From: Aurantimonas marina
GTDB lineage: Bacteria > Pseudomonadota > Alphaproteobacteria > Rhizobiales > Rhizobiaceae
Direction of reading: 5' to 3'
Length of the DNA stretch: 64,000 bases
Assembly (NCBI RefSeq): GCF_017183135.1
Contig: NZ_JADDXW010000001.1
Location: 434,001 to 498,000 of the forward strand
A program made the translations under genes and the position numbers. Below, piece after piece: positions 51,154-58,680 of this stretch. Each line of letters begins with the position of its first letter. Position 1 is the stretch's first letter. The notes beneath the pieces were generated by a model. It was not told where the DNA came from, ran no database searches, and saw only the letters and a list, made by a program, of their open reading frames with translations.

Positions 51154-52093
51154 TGCATGCCCCCTGGGTCCGGCGCGAATTCTGCTCATCACCGGGCGGA
51201 TCGACCGGCACGCCCGCGAACTGATCAAGGCATTCGGCAACGTCGGCGCGGAGGTTCATACTGCGGGCCTTGCCGAGATCGGTTTCGACACCGGCTCGGC
51301 CAGCGGCCTCGCCATCCCGCATTTCGGCGGAAGCCTTCCCGACGCGGTCTGTGTGCGCACCATGGATGCCGGCAGCTTCGAGCAGGTGACGCGTCGGCTT
51401 GGGGTGCTGCACGCCCTCACCCGGCTCGCAGTCCTCGTATCGAACGACGCGCGGGCGATCGAGAACTGTGTCGACAAGTCGATGACCAGCTTCCTGCTCG
51501 CACGCGCCGGGCTGCCGAGCCCGCGCAGCTACGCCGTCGAATCGCGCACCGAGGCCGCACGGATTCTAGCGGGGGAAGACGGACCGATGGTGCTGAAGCC
51601 GCTGTTCGGGGCACAGGGCAAGGGACTGAAGCTGCTCGGCACCGCCGACGATCTGCCGGCGGCCGAGGAAATAGCCGGCGGCGTCTACTACCTGCAACGC
51701 TTCGCGGGGGTCGAAACGGCCGGGCGCTGGAGCGACGTGCGCATCCTCGTCTCGGCCGGCCGGGCGGTCGCATCGATGCGCCGCCAAGCCGCCAGCTGGA
51801 TCACCAACGTCAAGCAGGGCGCCGAACCGCTGCCGATGCCGCCCGAGGGCGACCTCGAAGCCCTCGCGGTCGCCGCGACAGAGGCCGTCGGCGGCGATTT
51901 CTGCGGCGTCGATCTCCTGCGCGACGCGGCGGGACGCGCCCAGATCATCGAGGTCAATTCGATGCCCGCCTGGACCGGGCTGAAAAAGGCCACTGGCTGC
52001 GACCTCGCCGCGATCCGCGCGCGCGATCTGCTGGCCCGGGTGGAGTCGCGGCGCGCGGCCGGCGCCTCTCGGCCTCTGTCGGCAGCCGAATGA
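51146..52093 (+). CDS. RimK-type ATP-grasp ligase of the C1 cofactor cluster
   Basis: About 315 residues. ARILLITGRIDRHARELIKAF begins the conserved part; GPMVLKPLFGAQGKGLKLLG is the ATP-grasp loop and AQIIEVNSMPAWTGLKKATG the metal-binding end, as in RimK-like alpha-L-glutamate ligases. No ATG precedes the domain; TTG at 51146 (8-bp overlap with mch) or CTG at 51164 are the possible starts, so coupling to mch is likely. In Methylorubrum extorquens a RimK-like gene occupies the same place after mch. Its product is probably a glutamylated precursor of methylofuran or H4MPT; this is inferred. Confidence 0.83.
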   Translation: MIDACPLGPARILLITGRIDRHARELIKAFGNVGAEVHTAGLAEIGFDTGSASGLAIPHFGGSLPDAVCVRTMDAGSFEQVTRRLGVLHALTRLAVLVSNDARAIENCVDKSMTSFLLARAGLPSPRSYAVESRTEAARILAGEDGPMVLKPLFGAQGKGLKLLGTADDLPAAEEIAGGVYYLQRFAGVETAGRWSDVRILVSAGRAVASMRRQAASWITNVKQGAEPLPMPPEGDLEALAVAATEAVGGDFCGVDLLRDAAGRAQIIEVNSMPAWTGLKKATGCDLAAIRARDLLARVESRRAAGASRPLSAAE

Positions 52094-52974
52094 GCATCGA
52101 ACCGGCCATGATCGAGGCGGCCTTCCTCGCCGCCTGCCGGGCCGAGCTCGACGCCGTCAAGCCCGGGAATGTCCACCGTTTCGCCCCCGGCCACGGCATG
52201 AGCGCGGCGACATTCGAGGCCGCAGCACTCGCGGCGGCCCCTTTCATTGCCGTGCCGTGCGCCCGCGTCGGCGCCCGCATTCTCGACGCCACAGAGGCAA
52301 GCTGGGCGGCGACCGGCATGAACACCAATCTCGGCATCGTGCTCCTCGCCGCGCCGCTCGCGGCGGCCGCGGAGGTCGCCGGCGACTTCTTCGCAAAGCC
52401 GGGCCCTCCCATTGACGCACTACGCCGGGCGCTGGAAGCCGTCCTCGCCGATCTCGGGCCGAAGGACGCGCGCGACGTCTTCGCCGCGATCGCGCTCGCC
52501 TCCCCCGGCGGTCTCGGCGAAAGGACGACGCACGACGTCCGCTCGCCGCCGTCGATCGGGCTGGTCGAGGCGATGCGCCTCGCCGAGGCGGACGATCTCG
52601 TCGCCCGGCAATATGCCAACGGATTTCGCGAGATCTTCGCGATCGGCGTCGCCGCGATCGCAGCGGACGATTCGGCCGGAAAACCGTTGCCGGGACTGGG
52701 TCCCGCCCTAGACTGTTTTCTCGCCTTCTCCAGCCGCTTTCCCGACAGCCACATCCTGCGCAAATTCGGTCCAGGCCGCGCTGAATCCGTCCGCAAGCGG
52801 ATGCGCGAATTCGCCAAGCGTTTGAAGCAAGAGCCAAATCCGGACGCGGCCCTCGCACTCGCCCTCAGCTTCGACGCCGAACTCAAAGGCGAAGGCCTCA
52901 ACCCCGGCACGTCGGCCGATCTGGCCGTCGCCAGCCTTTTCGCGATGAACCTTGCGGAAGCAGTTCGGTGGTGA
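52090..52974 (+). CDS. CitG/MdcB-like (triphosphoribosyl-dephospho-CoA synthase family) protein
   Basis: A 294-residue protein from an ATG overlapping the upstream stop (ATGA). AELDAVKPGNVHRFAPGHGMSAATFEAA and LASPGGLGERTTHDVRSPP resemble CitG/MdcB motifs. No citrate lyase or malonate decarboxylase genes are near; instead it sits in the mch-fae interval, where homologues are conserved in H4MPT users. It may transfer a phosphoribosyl-type group in H4MPT assembly (whose side chain contains ribose phosphate), but this is not demonstrated. Confidence 0.83.
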   Translation: MSIEPAMIEAAFLAACRAELDAVKPGNVHRFAPGHGMSAATFEAAALAAAPFIAVPCARVGARILDATEASWAATGMNTNLGIVLLAAPLAAAAEVAGDFFAKPGPPIDALRRALEAVLADLGPKDARDVFAAIALASPGGLGERTTHDVRSPPSIGLVEAMRLAEADDLVARQYANGFREIFAIGVAAIAADDSAGKPLPGLGPALDCFLAFSSRFPDSHILRKFGPGRAESVRKRMREFAKRLKQEPNPDAALALALSFDAELKGEGLNPGTSADLAVASLFAMNLAEAVRW

Positions 52975-53218
52975 TTGACTGTCGTTCATAGGGGGCCATT
53001 TGACCCTTTTGCTATCTGGCTAACCGGTCCCGTGCGGGACGCCGCCAACAAGGATAGCCGTATGCCGGACCTCTCGGGTCCGGCGACCGGGAGGAGGAAC
53101 GGTCGTGCGGCCTAATCCAGGCGCGTGGATATGTTTGCCTTTCGGGAATCGGAAGTTCTTTAACCGGGCCGGCGGAGACGCCGGACCAGTTAGCAGACTA
53201 TTTGTGGAGGAATAGCTC
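52975..53218 (+). promoter_or_regulatory. fae leader region with strong hairpins and a possible alternative helix
   Basis: A 244-bp gap before fae. It contains a GTCCC-GTGC-GGGAC hairpin (53027-53040), an 8-bp stem GCCGGACC/GGTCCGGC (53064-53084, 5-nt loop) and a 6-bp stem CCGGCG/CGCCGG closed by a GAGA tetraloop (53169-53184). The octamer GCCGGACC recurs at 53180-53187 and could pair with 53077-53084 instead, breaking both hairpins. TTGACC at 53000-53005 may be a -35 element. A good GTGGAGGAA ribosome-binding site precedes fae. Regulation through this leader is a hypothesis. Confidence 0.5.
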
Positions 53219-53728
53219 ATGGCAACCGTCAACAAGGTCATGGTCGGCGAGTCACTCGTCGGCGAAGGCAACGAAGTCGCCCATATCGACCTCATCATCG
53301 GACCGCGCGGCAGCGCGGCGGAGTCGGCGTTCTGCAACTCGCTGACCAACAACAAGGACGGCTTCACCACGCTGCTCGCGGTGGTGGCCCCGAACCTTCC
53401 GTGCAAGCCGAACACGGTGATGTTCAACAAGGTCACCATCAAGGGCGCCAAGCAGGCCGTCCAGATGTTCGGCCCGGCCCAGACCGCCGTCGCGCGCGCC
53501 GTCGCCGACTCGGTCGAAAAAGGCATCATCCCGGCGGCCGAGGCCGACGATCTGTTCATCTGCGTCGGCGTCTTCATCCACTGGGAAGCCGAGGACGACG
53601 CCAAGATCCGCGACTACAACTACCAGGCCACGATGGAATCCATTGAGCGCGCCATCAAGGGCACGCCGACGGCGCAGGAAGTCGTCGCCAAGAAGGGCAC
53701 GGCATCGCATCCCTTCGCCGGGACTTAG
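53219..53728 (+). CDS. fae: Formaldehyde-activating enzyme
   Basis: A 169-residue protein, the full length of Fae. [23 protein letters not shown] holds the conserved catalytic histidine (His22 here), followed by [24 protein letters not shown] and [18 protein letters not shown]. It condenses formaldehyde with H4MPT to methylene-H4MPT, normally at very high abundance. The ribosome-binding site is strong and a hairpin terminator follows 120 bp after the stop, both fitting high, separately controlled expression. Confidence 0.98.
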   Translation: MATVNKVMVGESLVGEGNEVAHIDLIIGPRGSAAESAFCNSLTNNKDGFTTLLAVVAPNLPCKPNTVMFNKVTIKGAKQAVQMFGPAQTAVARAVADSVEKGIIPAAEADDLFICVGVFIHWEAEDDAKIRDYNYQATMESIERAIKGTPTAQEVVAKKGTASHPFAGT

Positions 53729-53847
53729 ACAAGAGACCATCCCGGAAAAGACGACAAGCCGGCGATGCCCGCCGGCCTTCTCCGGCGATTGGCCGCCAAA
53801 TTCGGTTTCCAGTAGAGACCGACCTTTCCAAGGAAGCGAACCACAGG

Positions 53848-53873
53848 AAAAGGGGCCCCAGCGGCCCCTTTTT
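53848..53873. terminator. Bidirectional rho-independent terminator after fae
   Basis: A 10-bp stem (AAAAGGGGCC and GGCCCCTTTT) with a 5-nt loop and a run of five T on the plus strand; the opposite strand ends in TTTT as well. It lies between the convergent stops of fae and the HisA-like gene, six bases from the latter, so it can end both transcripts. Confidence 0.85.
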
Positions 53874-53879
53874 GCTGCC

Positions 53880-54578
53880 TCAGCGGCCAAAGCGTCGCAG
53901 CGCCTCAGACGACAGCCGCCCGTTATGCAGCGCGGTCGACACGAGCGCGCCGGCGATCCCGGCTTGTTCCAGCACTTCGAGGTCCCCAGGTCCCCTCACG
54001 CCGCCAGCCGCGTAGATCGCCCGTCCCTCAGCGCGCGCGACGATGGCGCCGAGTCGGTCGAGATCCGGCCCGGCGCCGCTGCCGACCCGCGCCAGCGTCA
54101 TGACGATCACCCGATCCGGCCAGAGCGTCGTGTCCTGGAGAATCTCCGGCGGCCCCAGAAACGCCTCGCCCTTGAAATCCAGCGACAGGATGGCCCGCTC
54201 CGGGTGAGGGAGCGCCGCAAGGACCGCGGCGTCCGCGATCGATTCGGTGCCCATCACCGCGTGCTGGCGCGGCGCCCGTTGCAGGCGTTCGGCCTCGGCC
54301 GCCGTCTCCAGCCCGGCATCGACCCAGAACGCCGTCTTCGGAAAGGCCTCGTTCAGCGCGCCGAGCGCGGCCGCGTTCGGTGGCCGCCCTTCGATCGCGT
54401 CGAGGTCGGCGACATAGAAGGCGGAAAAATCTCCCAGTCCCGCCAGGCCCCTGGCCACCGCGACCGGATCGGCGCTGCCCGCCAGCGGGGTCTTGATCGG
54501 CCGGTAGCCCCGCCTCTCGCCCATGACGCCGCGCACGACGCGACCGCCCATGATGTCGAGCACCGGAATGATCCGCAT
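53880..54578 (-). CDS. HisA/HisF-related TIM-barrel protein of the C1 cofactor cluster
   Basis: A 232-residue beta/alpha-barrel from the ATG at 54578. MRIIPVLDIMGGRVVRG resembles the HisA start with Asp8 kept, and AILSLDFKGE keeps a second Asp (Asp134) at the position of the other HisA catalytic acid. AAGGVRGPGDLEVLEQAG and GALVSTALHNGRLS are phosphate-binding loops. Being in an H4MPT/methylofuran cluster and away from his genes, it is unlikely to be HisA itself. The substrate is unknown; an Amadori-type isomerisation in cofactor synthesis is possible. Confidence 0.82.
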   Translation of the reverse strand: MRIIPVLDIMGGRVVRGVMGERRGYRPIKTPLAGSADPVAVARGLAGLGDFSAFYVADLDAIEGRPPNAAALGALNEAFPKTAFWVDAGLETAAEAERLQRAPRQHAVMGTESIADAAVLAALPHPERAILSLDFKGEAFLGPPEILQDTTLWPDRVIVMTLARVGSGAGPDLDRLGAIVARAEGRAIYAAGGVRGPGDLEVLEQAGIAGALVSTALHNGRLSSEALRRFGR

Positions 54579-54651
54579 AAAACCTCCGGGTCGCGTCACG
54601 CGAACATTCGATGGTATAGGATGGCGCGTATCAGAAGCGGACAGGAATAGC

Positions 54652-55680
54652 ATGACGAGAACGCTGGGGTGGGATGTCGGCGGCGCGCATCTGAAGGCGG
54701 CGCTGGCCGAGGGGGACCGCGTCCTGAAAGTCTGGCAGGAGCCCAGCCCGATCTGGCAGGGCCTTGCGCATCTCGATCGGGCTCTCGCGACCATTCTCGA
54801 CGAGGTCTCCGGCGTCGAGCGCCACGCGATCACCATGACCGGGGAACTGTCCGATATCTTCGCCTCGCGCCGGGAGGGCGTCGAGCAGCTGACCCGAGTC
54901 TTCACCGAGCGTTTGTCCGGCGACATCTCGCTCTATGCCGGCGCCGCGGGCTTCGTCTCGACAGGCGATGCCGCCGCCCATGCGACCGAGATCGCCTCGG
55001 CGAACTGGCATGCCAGCGCGGCGCTCGCCGCCGCCTCGATCGAGGAAGCGCTGTTTCTCGACATGGGCTCGACCACGACGGACATCGTGCCGGTCAGCGA
55101 CGGCCACGTCCGCGCCCGAGGATTCACCGACCGTGACCGGCTCGTTCACGGCGAACTGGTCTACCAAGGCTATACCCGCACACCCCTGATGGCGGTGGAA
55201 AAGCGTGTCCCATTCGCCGGTCGCTCGATCCCGGTGATGAACGAGTCCTTTGCCACGATGGCCGACGTTCAGCGCGTCATCGGCATACTCGACGAGGCCG
55301 ACGATCTGCATCCGGCCGCCGACAATCAGGAAAAGACGGTCGATGCCTCACGCCGGCGCCTTGCCCGCATGGTGGGCATGGATGCCGCGGATGCCGGCGA
55401 CGGCGCCTGGGAATGGCTCGCCCATGCCTTCGCCGAGGCGCAGATGCGGCACATCCACGACGCGGCGCTGCAGGTTCTGTCGCGCGAAGATCTGAGCGAC
55501 GACGCGCCTGTCGTTGTCGCCGGCGCCGGTCGGCCCGTGCTGCGCCGTCTCGCGGCCCGCCTCGACCGCGGCGTCGTCGACTTCTCCGATCTGTTCGATT
55601 GCCCGGGCGACATGCGCGACGACATCTGCCGCGCCGCGCCGGCGGCGGCCTTGGCGCTGTTAGCCGAAAGCCGCGGCTGA
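54652..55680 (+). CDS. mfnF: H4MPT-linked C1 transfer pathway protein, MfnF-like ASKHA-fold enzyme
   Basis: A 342-residue protein with actin/hydantoinase-type nucleotide motifs: LGWDVGGAHLKAALAEG at the N-terminus and ALFLDMGSTTTDIVPVSDG at about 135-153, then VVVAGAGRPVLRRLA near the end. It matches the family called H4MPT-linked C1 transfer pathway protein, whose archaeal member MfnF joins the furan diphosphate to gamma-glutamyltyramine in methanofuran synthesis. It is divergent from the HisA-like gene; the 73-bp gap probably holds both promoters. Confidence 0.85.
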   Translation: MTRTLGWDVGGAHLKAALAEGDRVLKVWQEPSPIWQGLAHLDRALATILDEVSGVERHAITMTGELSDIFASRREGVEQLTRVFTERLSGDISLYAGAAGFVSTGDAAAHATEIASANWHASAALAAASIEEALFLDMGSTTTDIVPVSDGHVRARGFTDRDRLVHGELVYQGYTRTPLMAVEKRVPFAGRSIPVMNESFATMADVQRVIGILDEADDLHPAADNQEKTVDASRRRLARMVGMDAADAGDGAWEWLAHAFAEAQMRHIHDAALQVLSREDLSDDAPVVVAGAGRPVLRRLAARLDRGVVDFSDLFDCPGDMRDDICRAAPAAALALLAESRG

Positions 55681-55742
55681 ACCAGTCCAGCCATCGTCGC
55701 CTGATCAATTCCCGACCGGCGGGAGCGCCGGGCGCCCGCCGG

Positions 55743-56318
55743 TCACTTCTCCTTCTCGACCTCCGCGAGATGGTCGATCACCTTCTCCAGCAGCCAGTAC
55801 CAGGCCTGTTCCTCGTCGGGGCCGGCGGTCTTGTCGATGGCGATCTTCAGATAGGCGATCTCGTCCTCGATCTTCTCGGCCGGCAGCATCGTGAGCCGGC
55901 TGACCAGGATCGCCGCCTCCAGCACCGCGGCTTTCGCCCTATTCATGCCCTGGAACGGCCGGTGCTGGCCGGAGGCCGCGACCCGGCAGGTGAAGCGCGG
56001 CCGTTGCGCGTCCGGTGTGACGGAGACGACGTCCAGAACGTCATGGGCGAGCGCGGCCTCGAGCCGCGGCACCTTGCAGCCGTCGATCGGCGTCAGCGGC
56101 CAGTCCTTGCGCCCGGTCAGGCAGCCGGCGAAGATCTTCACCTCGTCGGTGTAGTTGACGACGGCAACGCCGGTCGCCTCCAGATTGGCCAGCGTCGTCG
56201 AGGGGCGGAACGGCGCCACGACCCAGCCCTCGCCCTCCTGGATAATCCCGAGCGGCGCGATGTGGACCGCGCCCGAAGCGGAGCAGGTGGTCAGGATGGT
56301 CTCGCGGATATAGGGCAT
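55743..56318 (-). CDS. DUF447 family protein, flavin-type split-barrel
   Basis: A 191-residue protein. IRETILTTCSASGAVHIAPLGIIQEGEGWVVAPFRPSTT is the DUF447 N-terminus, similar to FMN-binding split barrels; VVNYTDEVKIFAGCLTG and the helical C-terminus follow. DUF447 genes are conserved in methanogens and H4MPT-using bacteria. The reaction is unknown to me. It is the last of the minus-strand series that starts with the MfnB-FolB gene and is convergent with mfnF. Confidence 0.85.
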   Translation of the reverse strand: MPYIRETILTTCSASGAVHIAPLGIIQEGEGWVVAPFRPSTTLANLEATGVAVVNYTDEVKIFAGCLTGRKDWPLTPIDGCKVPRLEAALAHDVLDVVSVTPDAQRPRFTCRVAASGQHRPFQGMNRAKAAVLEAAILVSRLTMLPAEKIEDEIAYLKIAIDKTAGPDEEQAWYWLLEKVIDHLAEVEKEK

Positions 56319-56355
56319 CGCTCTCTCTTGATGGAAACCGCACGGCGGTCGGCCG

Positions 56356-57759
56356 CTACGATGATGGCGTTTTTTTCGCCTTTAACGTATGCCCCGCCGC
56401 TTCGAGCTTCGTCCTGTCCTCTGCGCGCGGCGGCGCGGCGACGCCGAAATCGATCGCCCCGTCCTGGGCGTAGCGCTTGCCGAGCCGCCAGGCGATCTCC
56501 GCCTTCTGCAATTCGGCGCCGAGATAGAAGGCGTGGCCGGTGTCGCCCTCGACCGCGATCTTGGGGAAGAGCTCAAACGCGTCGGTTGCGATGAAATGCC
56601 CGTCGCGGTTGTAGAAGTGGATACCGTCCTCGGCGGTCTCGATCCGGTAATTGCGATCCTTGATCGCCGCCGCCTGCTCGGCAAGCTCGTCCGGCGTCGA
56701 CGCGAAGGGCTTGACGTCATGCACCTGCAGCAGCGCCCTCGAATAGCCGCGCGGCAGCGCGCCATCCTCGCGGGCGGCATGGAGCATCCGCCTTGCCGCA
56801 TCGTGCTCGGCGATCGTCGCTCGCGTGTGCGGACTGACATGGACGACGAGGAGATTGCGGATCGTCAACTCCGAACAGATGCCGAGCAGCGTCGCCGTGA
56901 TCCCCGACGTGTCGGCGTCGGTGAGCTCGGTGAGGTTGCCGGTGCCCATCAGGATGTCGACGTCCGGATAGTCCTCCCGCAGGCGATGGTAGCGCGCTAG
57001 CGAATCGGCGAAGCCAAAATGGATGGGATCGAGGATCGGGTCGGCGATGAAGGCGGTGCCCATCTTCCGCGCGCCGGCGATCGCCCGTTCCAGCGAGGCA
57101 AAATCCTGGGGCCGGGCCGGCACCAGGATCGGCACGGCTTCGCCTTCGCTGGCGATCGCCAGCGTCGCCTCGGTCAGCGACAGGAGGAAGTCCGCCCCCG
57201 CCCGGTTGCCGCGCGCCAGTTCGTCCGGATCGGCGGAATCGACGCTGACACGGTGGCCCTTGTCCTTCAGCGCCCGCACCGCGTCTTCCAGGTGCGCGAA
57301 GGGCGTGTCGGGCAGGCAGCCGAGGTCGATAACGTCGGCGCCGGCCGCCCGCATCGCCTCCGCCCGCCGGAGGATCTCGTCGACGGACAGCGCCGAGGCG
57401 TCGACGATCTCGGCGAAGATGCGCATGTCGTGCCGCGACAGATCCGGCGGCGCACCCTTGCGGCCGAGGAACGCGGGCAAATCCGCGATTTCGTCCGGTC
57501 CGCGCACGAAGGGGATGCCGAAGTGATGGGAGAGGCGGTCGAGATCTGCGCGGCAGCGGCCGGGCAGGATGACGCGATCCGCCACCACCGGCTGTTGCAG
57601 CCGCCGCGCGATGATTTCGCCGGTGGCGAGCGCGGCCACCTTCACACCGATATCGGCGATCGCCCAGTCGAATTGGGTCGCACCGAGTCCTTGCAGCACG
57701 CGTTCGAGCCGGAGCCGCGCCAGATGTCCGGTCACAAAGAGCAGTTTTTCCCGCGCCAT
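56356..57759 (-). CDS. Dihydropteroate synthase-related protein with DUF6513 N-terminus
   Basis: A 467-residue protein. The N-terminal about 120 residues (LLFVTGHLARLRLERVLQGLG, WAIADIGVKVAALATG) are the DUF6513-type domain. A dihydropteroate-synthase-like barrel follows, with AAGADVIDLGCLP, FIADPILDPIHFGF and ILMGTGNLTELTDADTSG. It belongs to the DHPS-related family of methanogens and H4MPT-using bacteria, which is thought to act in joining pterin and arylamine for H4MPT. There is 38 bp to the DUF447 gene. Confidence 0.88.
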   Translation of the reverse strand: MAREKLLFVTGHLARLRLERVLQGLGATQFDWAIADIGVKVAALATGEIIARRLQQPVVADRVILPGRCRADLDRLSHHFGIPFVRGPDEIADLPAFLGRKGAPPDLSRHDMRIFAEIVDASALSVDEILRRAEAMRAAGADVIDLGCLPDTPFAHLEDAVRALKDKGHRVSVDSADPDELARGNRAGADFLLSLTEATLAIASEGEAVPILVPARPQDFASLERAIAGARKMGTAFIADPILDPIHFGFADSLARYHRLREDYPDVDILMGTGNLTELTDADTSGITATLLGICSELTIRNLLVVHVSPHTRATIAEHDAARRMLHAAREDGALPRGYSRALLQVHDVKPFASTPDELAEQAAAIKDRNYRIETAEDGIHFYNRDGHFIATDAFELFPKIAVEGDTGHAFYLGAELQKAEIAWRLGKRYAQDGAIDFGVAAPPRAEDRTKLEAAGHTLKAKKTPSS

Positions 57760-57842
57760 GACCGGCTATGTCGACCATTCTGGCGCGGCTGCAAAGCCGC
57801 CTGTCAGGCGGAGCGCCGAAATCGACCTCCCTGCGCTTCGCC

Positions 57843-58484
57843 TCACCCGGCGTTCGCCGCGGCAAGGACGCGGCGCCGCATGACCGGATGGCCGGGAACC
57901 TCCCCCTCGGCCAGGCGTGGACCGGCGAGCGGCAGGTCGGCGGGTCCCGCGACATAGACGTCGGTCGCCGGGTCAAGCAATTCGGTGAAACACTCGTCAA
58001 CGATCTGCGCGCCCGCCAACGCATCGATGGAGGCATTTTCCGGAAGATCGATTTGCTTGCAAAGGCAAAGCCGCGCCCCGGGCAGCCGTCCCGCCAGCCA
58101 GGCGGCCAAACTGTCGGAGGTCACGCTCCAATTCCTGGGTATTTCGGGCGCCGCCAGCACCAGTTGGCGGGGCATCCAGACCGGAATATCGCCGCGTTCG
58201 AGCGCCGCCATGATCGCGGCTTCGTCCGCCGCCTTCACCATCCGCTTGCCGAGAGAGACGAGCGCGCAGGCGAACTGCTCCATGGCGAGAATCGCCATCT
58301 CGTGCGCCGCCTCGTCGTCAAAGCCCATGCGCGGCTGGTAACGCCGCACCGCATTGGCGAACGGCCCGCCGCCCGGCACGACGACGATCGGCAATTGCGC
58401 CTGCTCGATCGCCGCGACCCAGCGAGAAAGGTCGGAAGACGCTGCGCAACTCCCGCCAAACTTGACGACCAGAATGTCCCTCAT
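57843..58484 (-). CDS. mfnE: Amino acid kinase family protein, MfnE-like
   Basis: A 213-residue protein from the ATG at 58484. ILVVKFGGSCAASSDLSRWV and PIVVVPGGGPFANAVRRYQ are the amino-acid-kinase fold motifs, followed by WSVTSDSLAAWLAGRL. Archaeal MfnE phosphorylates aminomethylfuran phosphate to its diphosphate in methanofuran synthesis, and this protein has the same short form and context. The longer frame to 58679 is Arg-rich and not conserved. A gap of 196 bp without visible genes separates it from the MfnB-FolB gene. Confidence 0.85.
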   Translation of the reverse strand: MRDILVVKFGGSCAASSDLSRWVAAIEQAQLPIVVVPGGGPFANAVRRYQPRMGFDDEAAHEMAILAMEQFACALVSLGKRMVKAADEAAIMAALERGDIPVWMPRQLVLAAPEIPRNWSVTSDSLAAWLAGRLPGARLCLCKQIDLPENASIDALAGAQIVDECFTELLDPATDVYVAGPADLPLAGPRLAEGEVPGHPVMRRRVLAAANAG

Positions 58485-58680
58485 GCTTTGCCCACCTGCC
58501 CTTCGGATGCGTCTCTCCCCGAGATGCAAGCCCGGCCGACCTGGCATCTCATTCTCACCGGCAGCCTTGTTCGGCGGCTCGAATGCCCGTGGGAGCCAGG
58601 TGGCGCCCAGCGGTTGAAGATTAGAGAACGACGCTTCGCGGCCGCTGTAAAGCGCTGATTTTGCATGGCCGCTTCCCACC

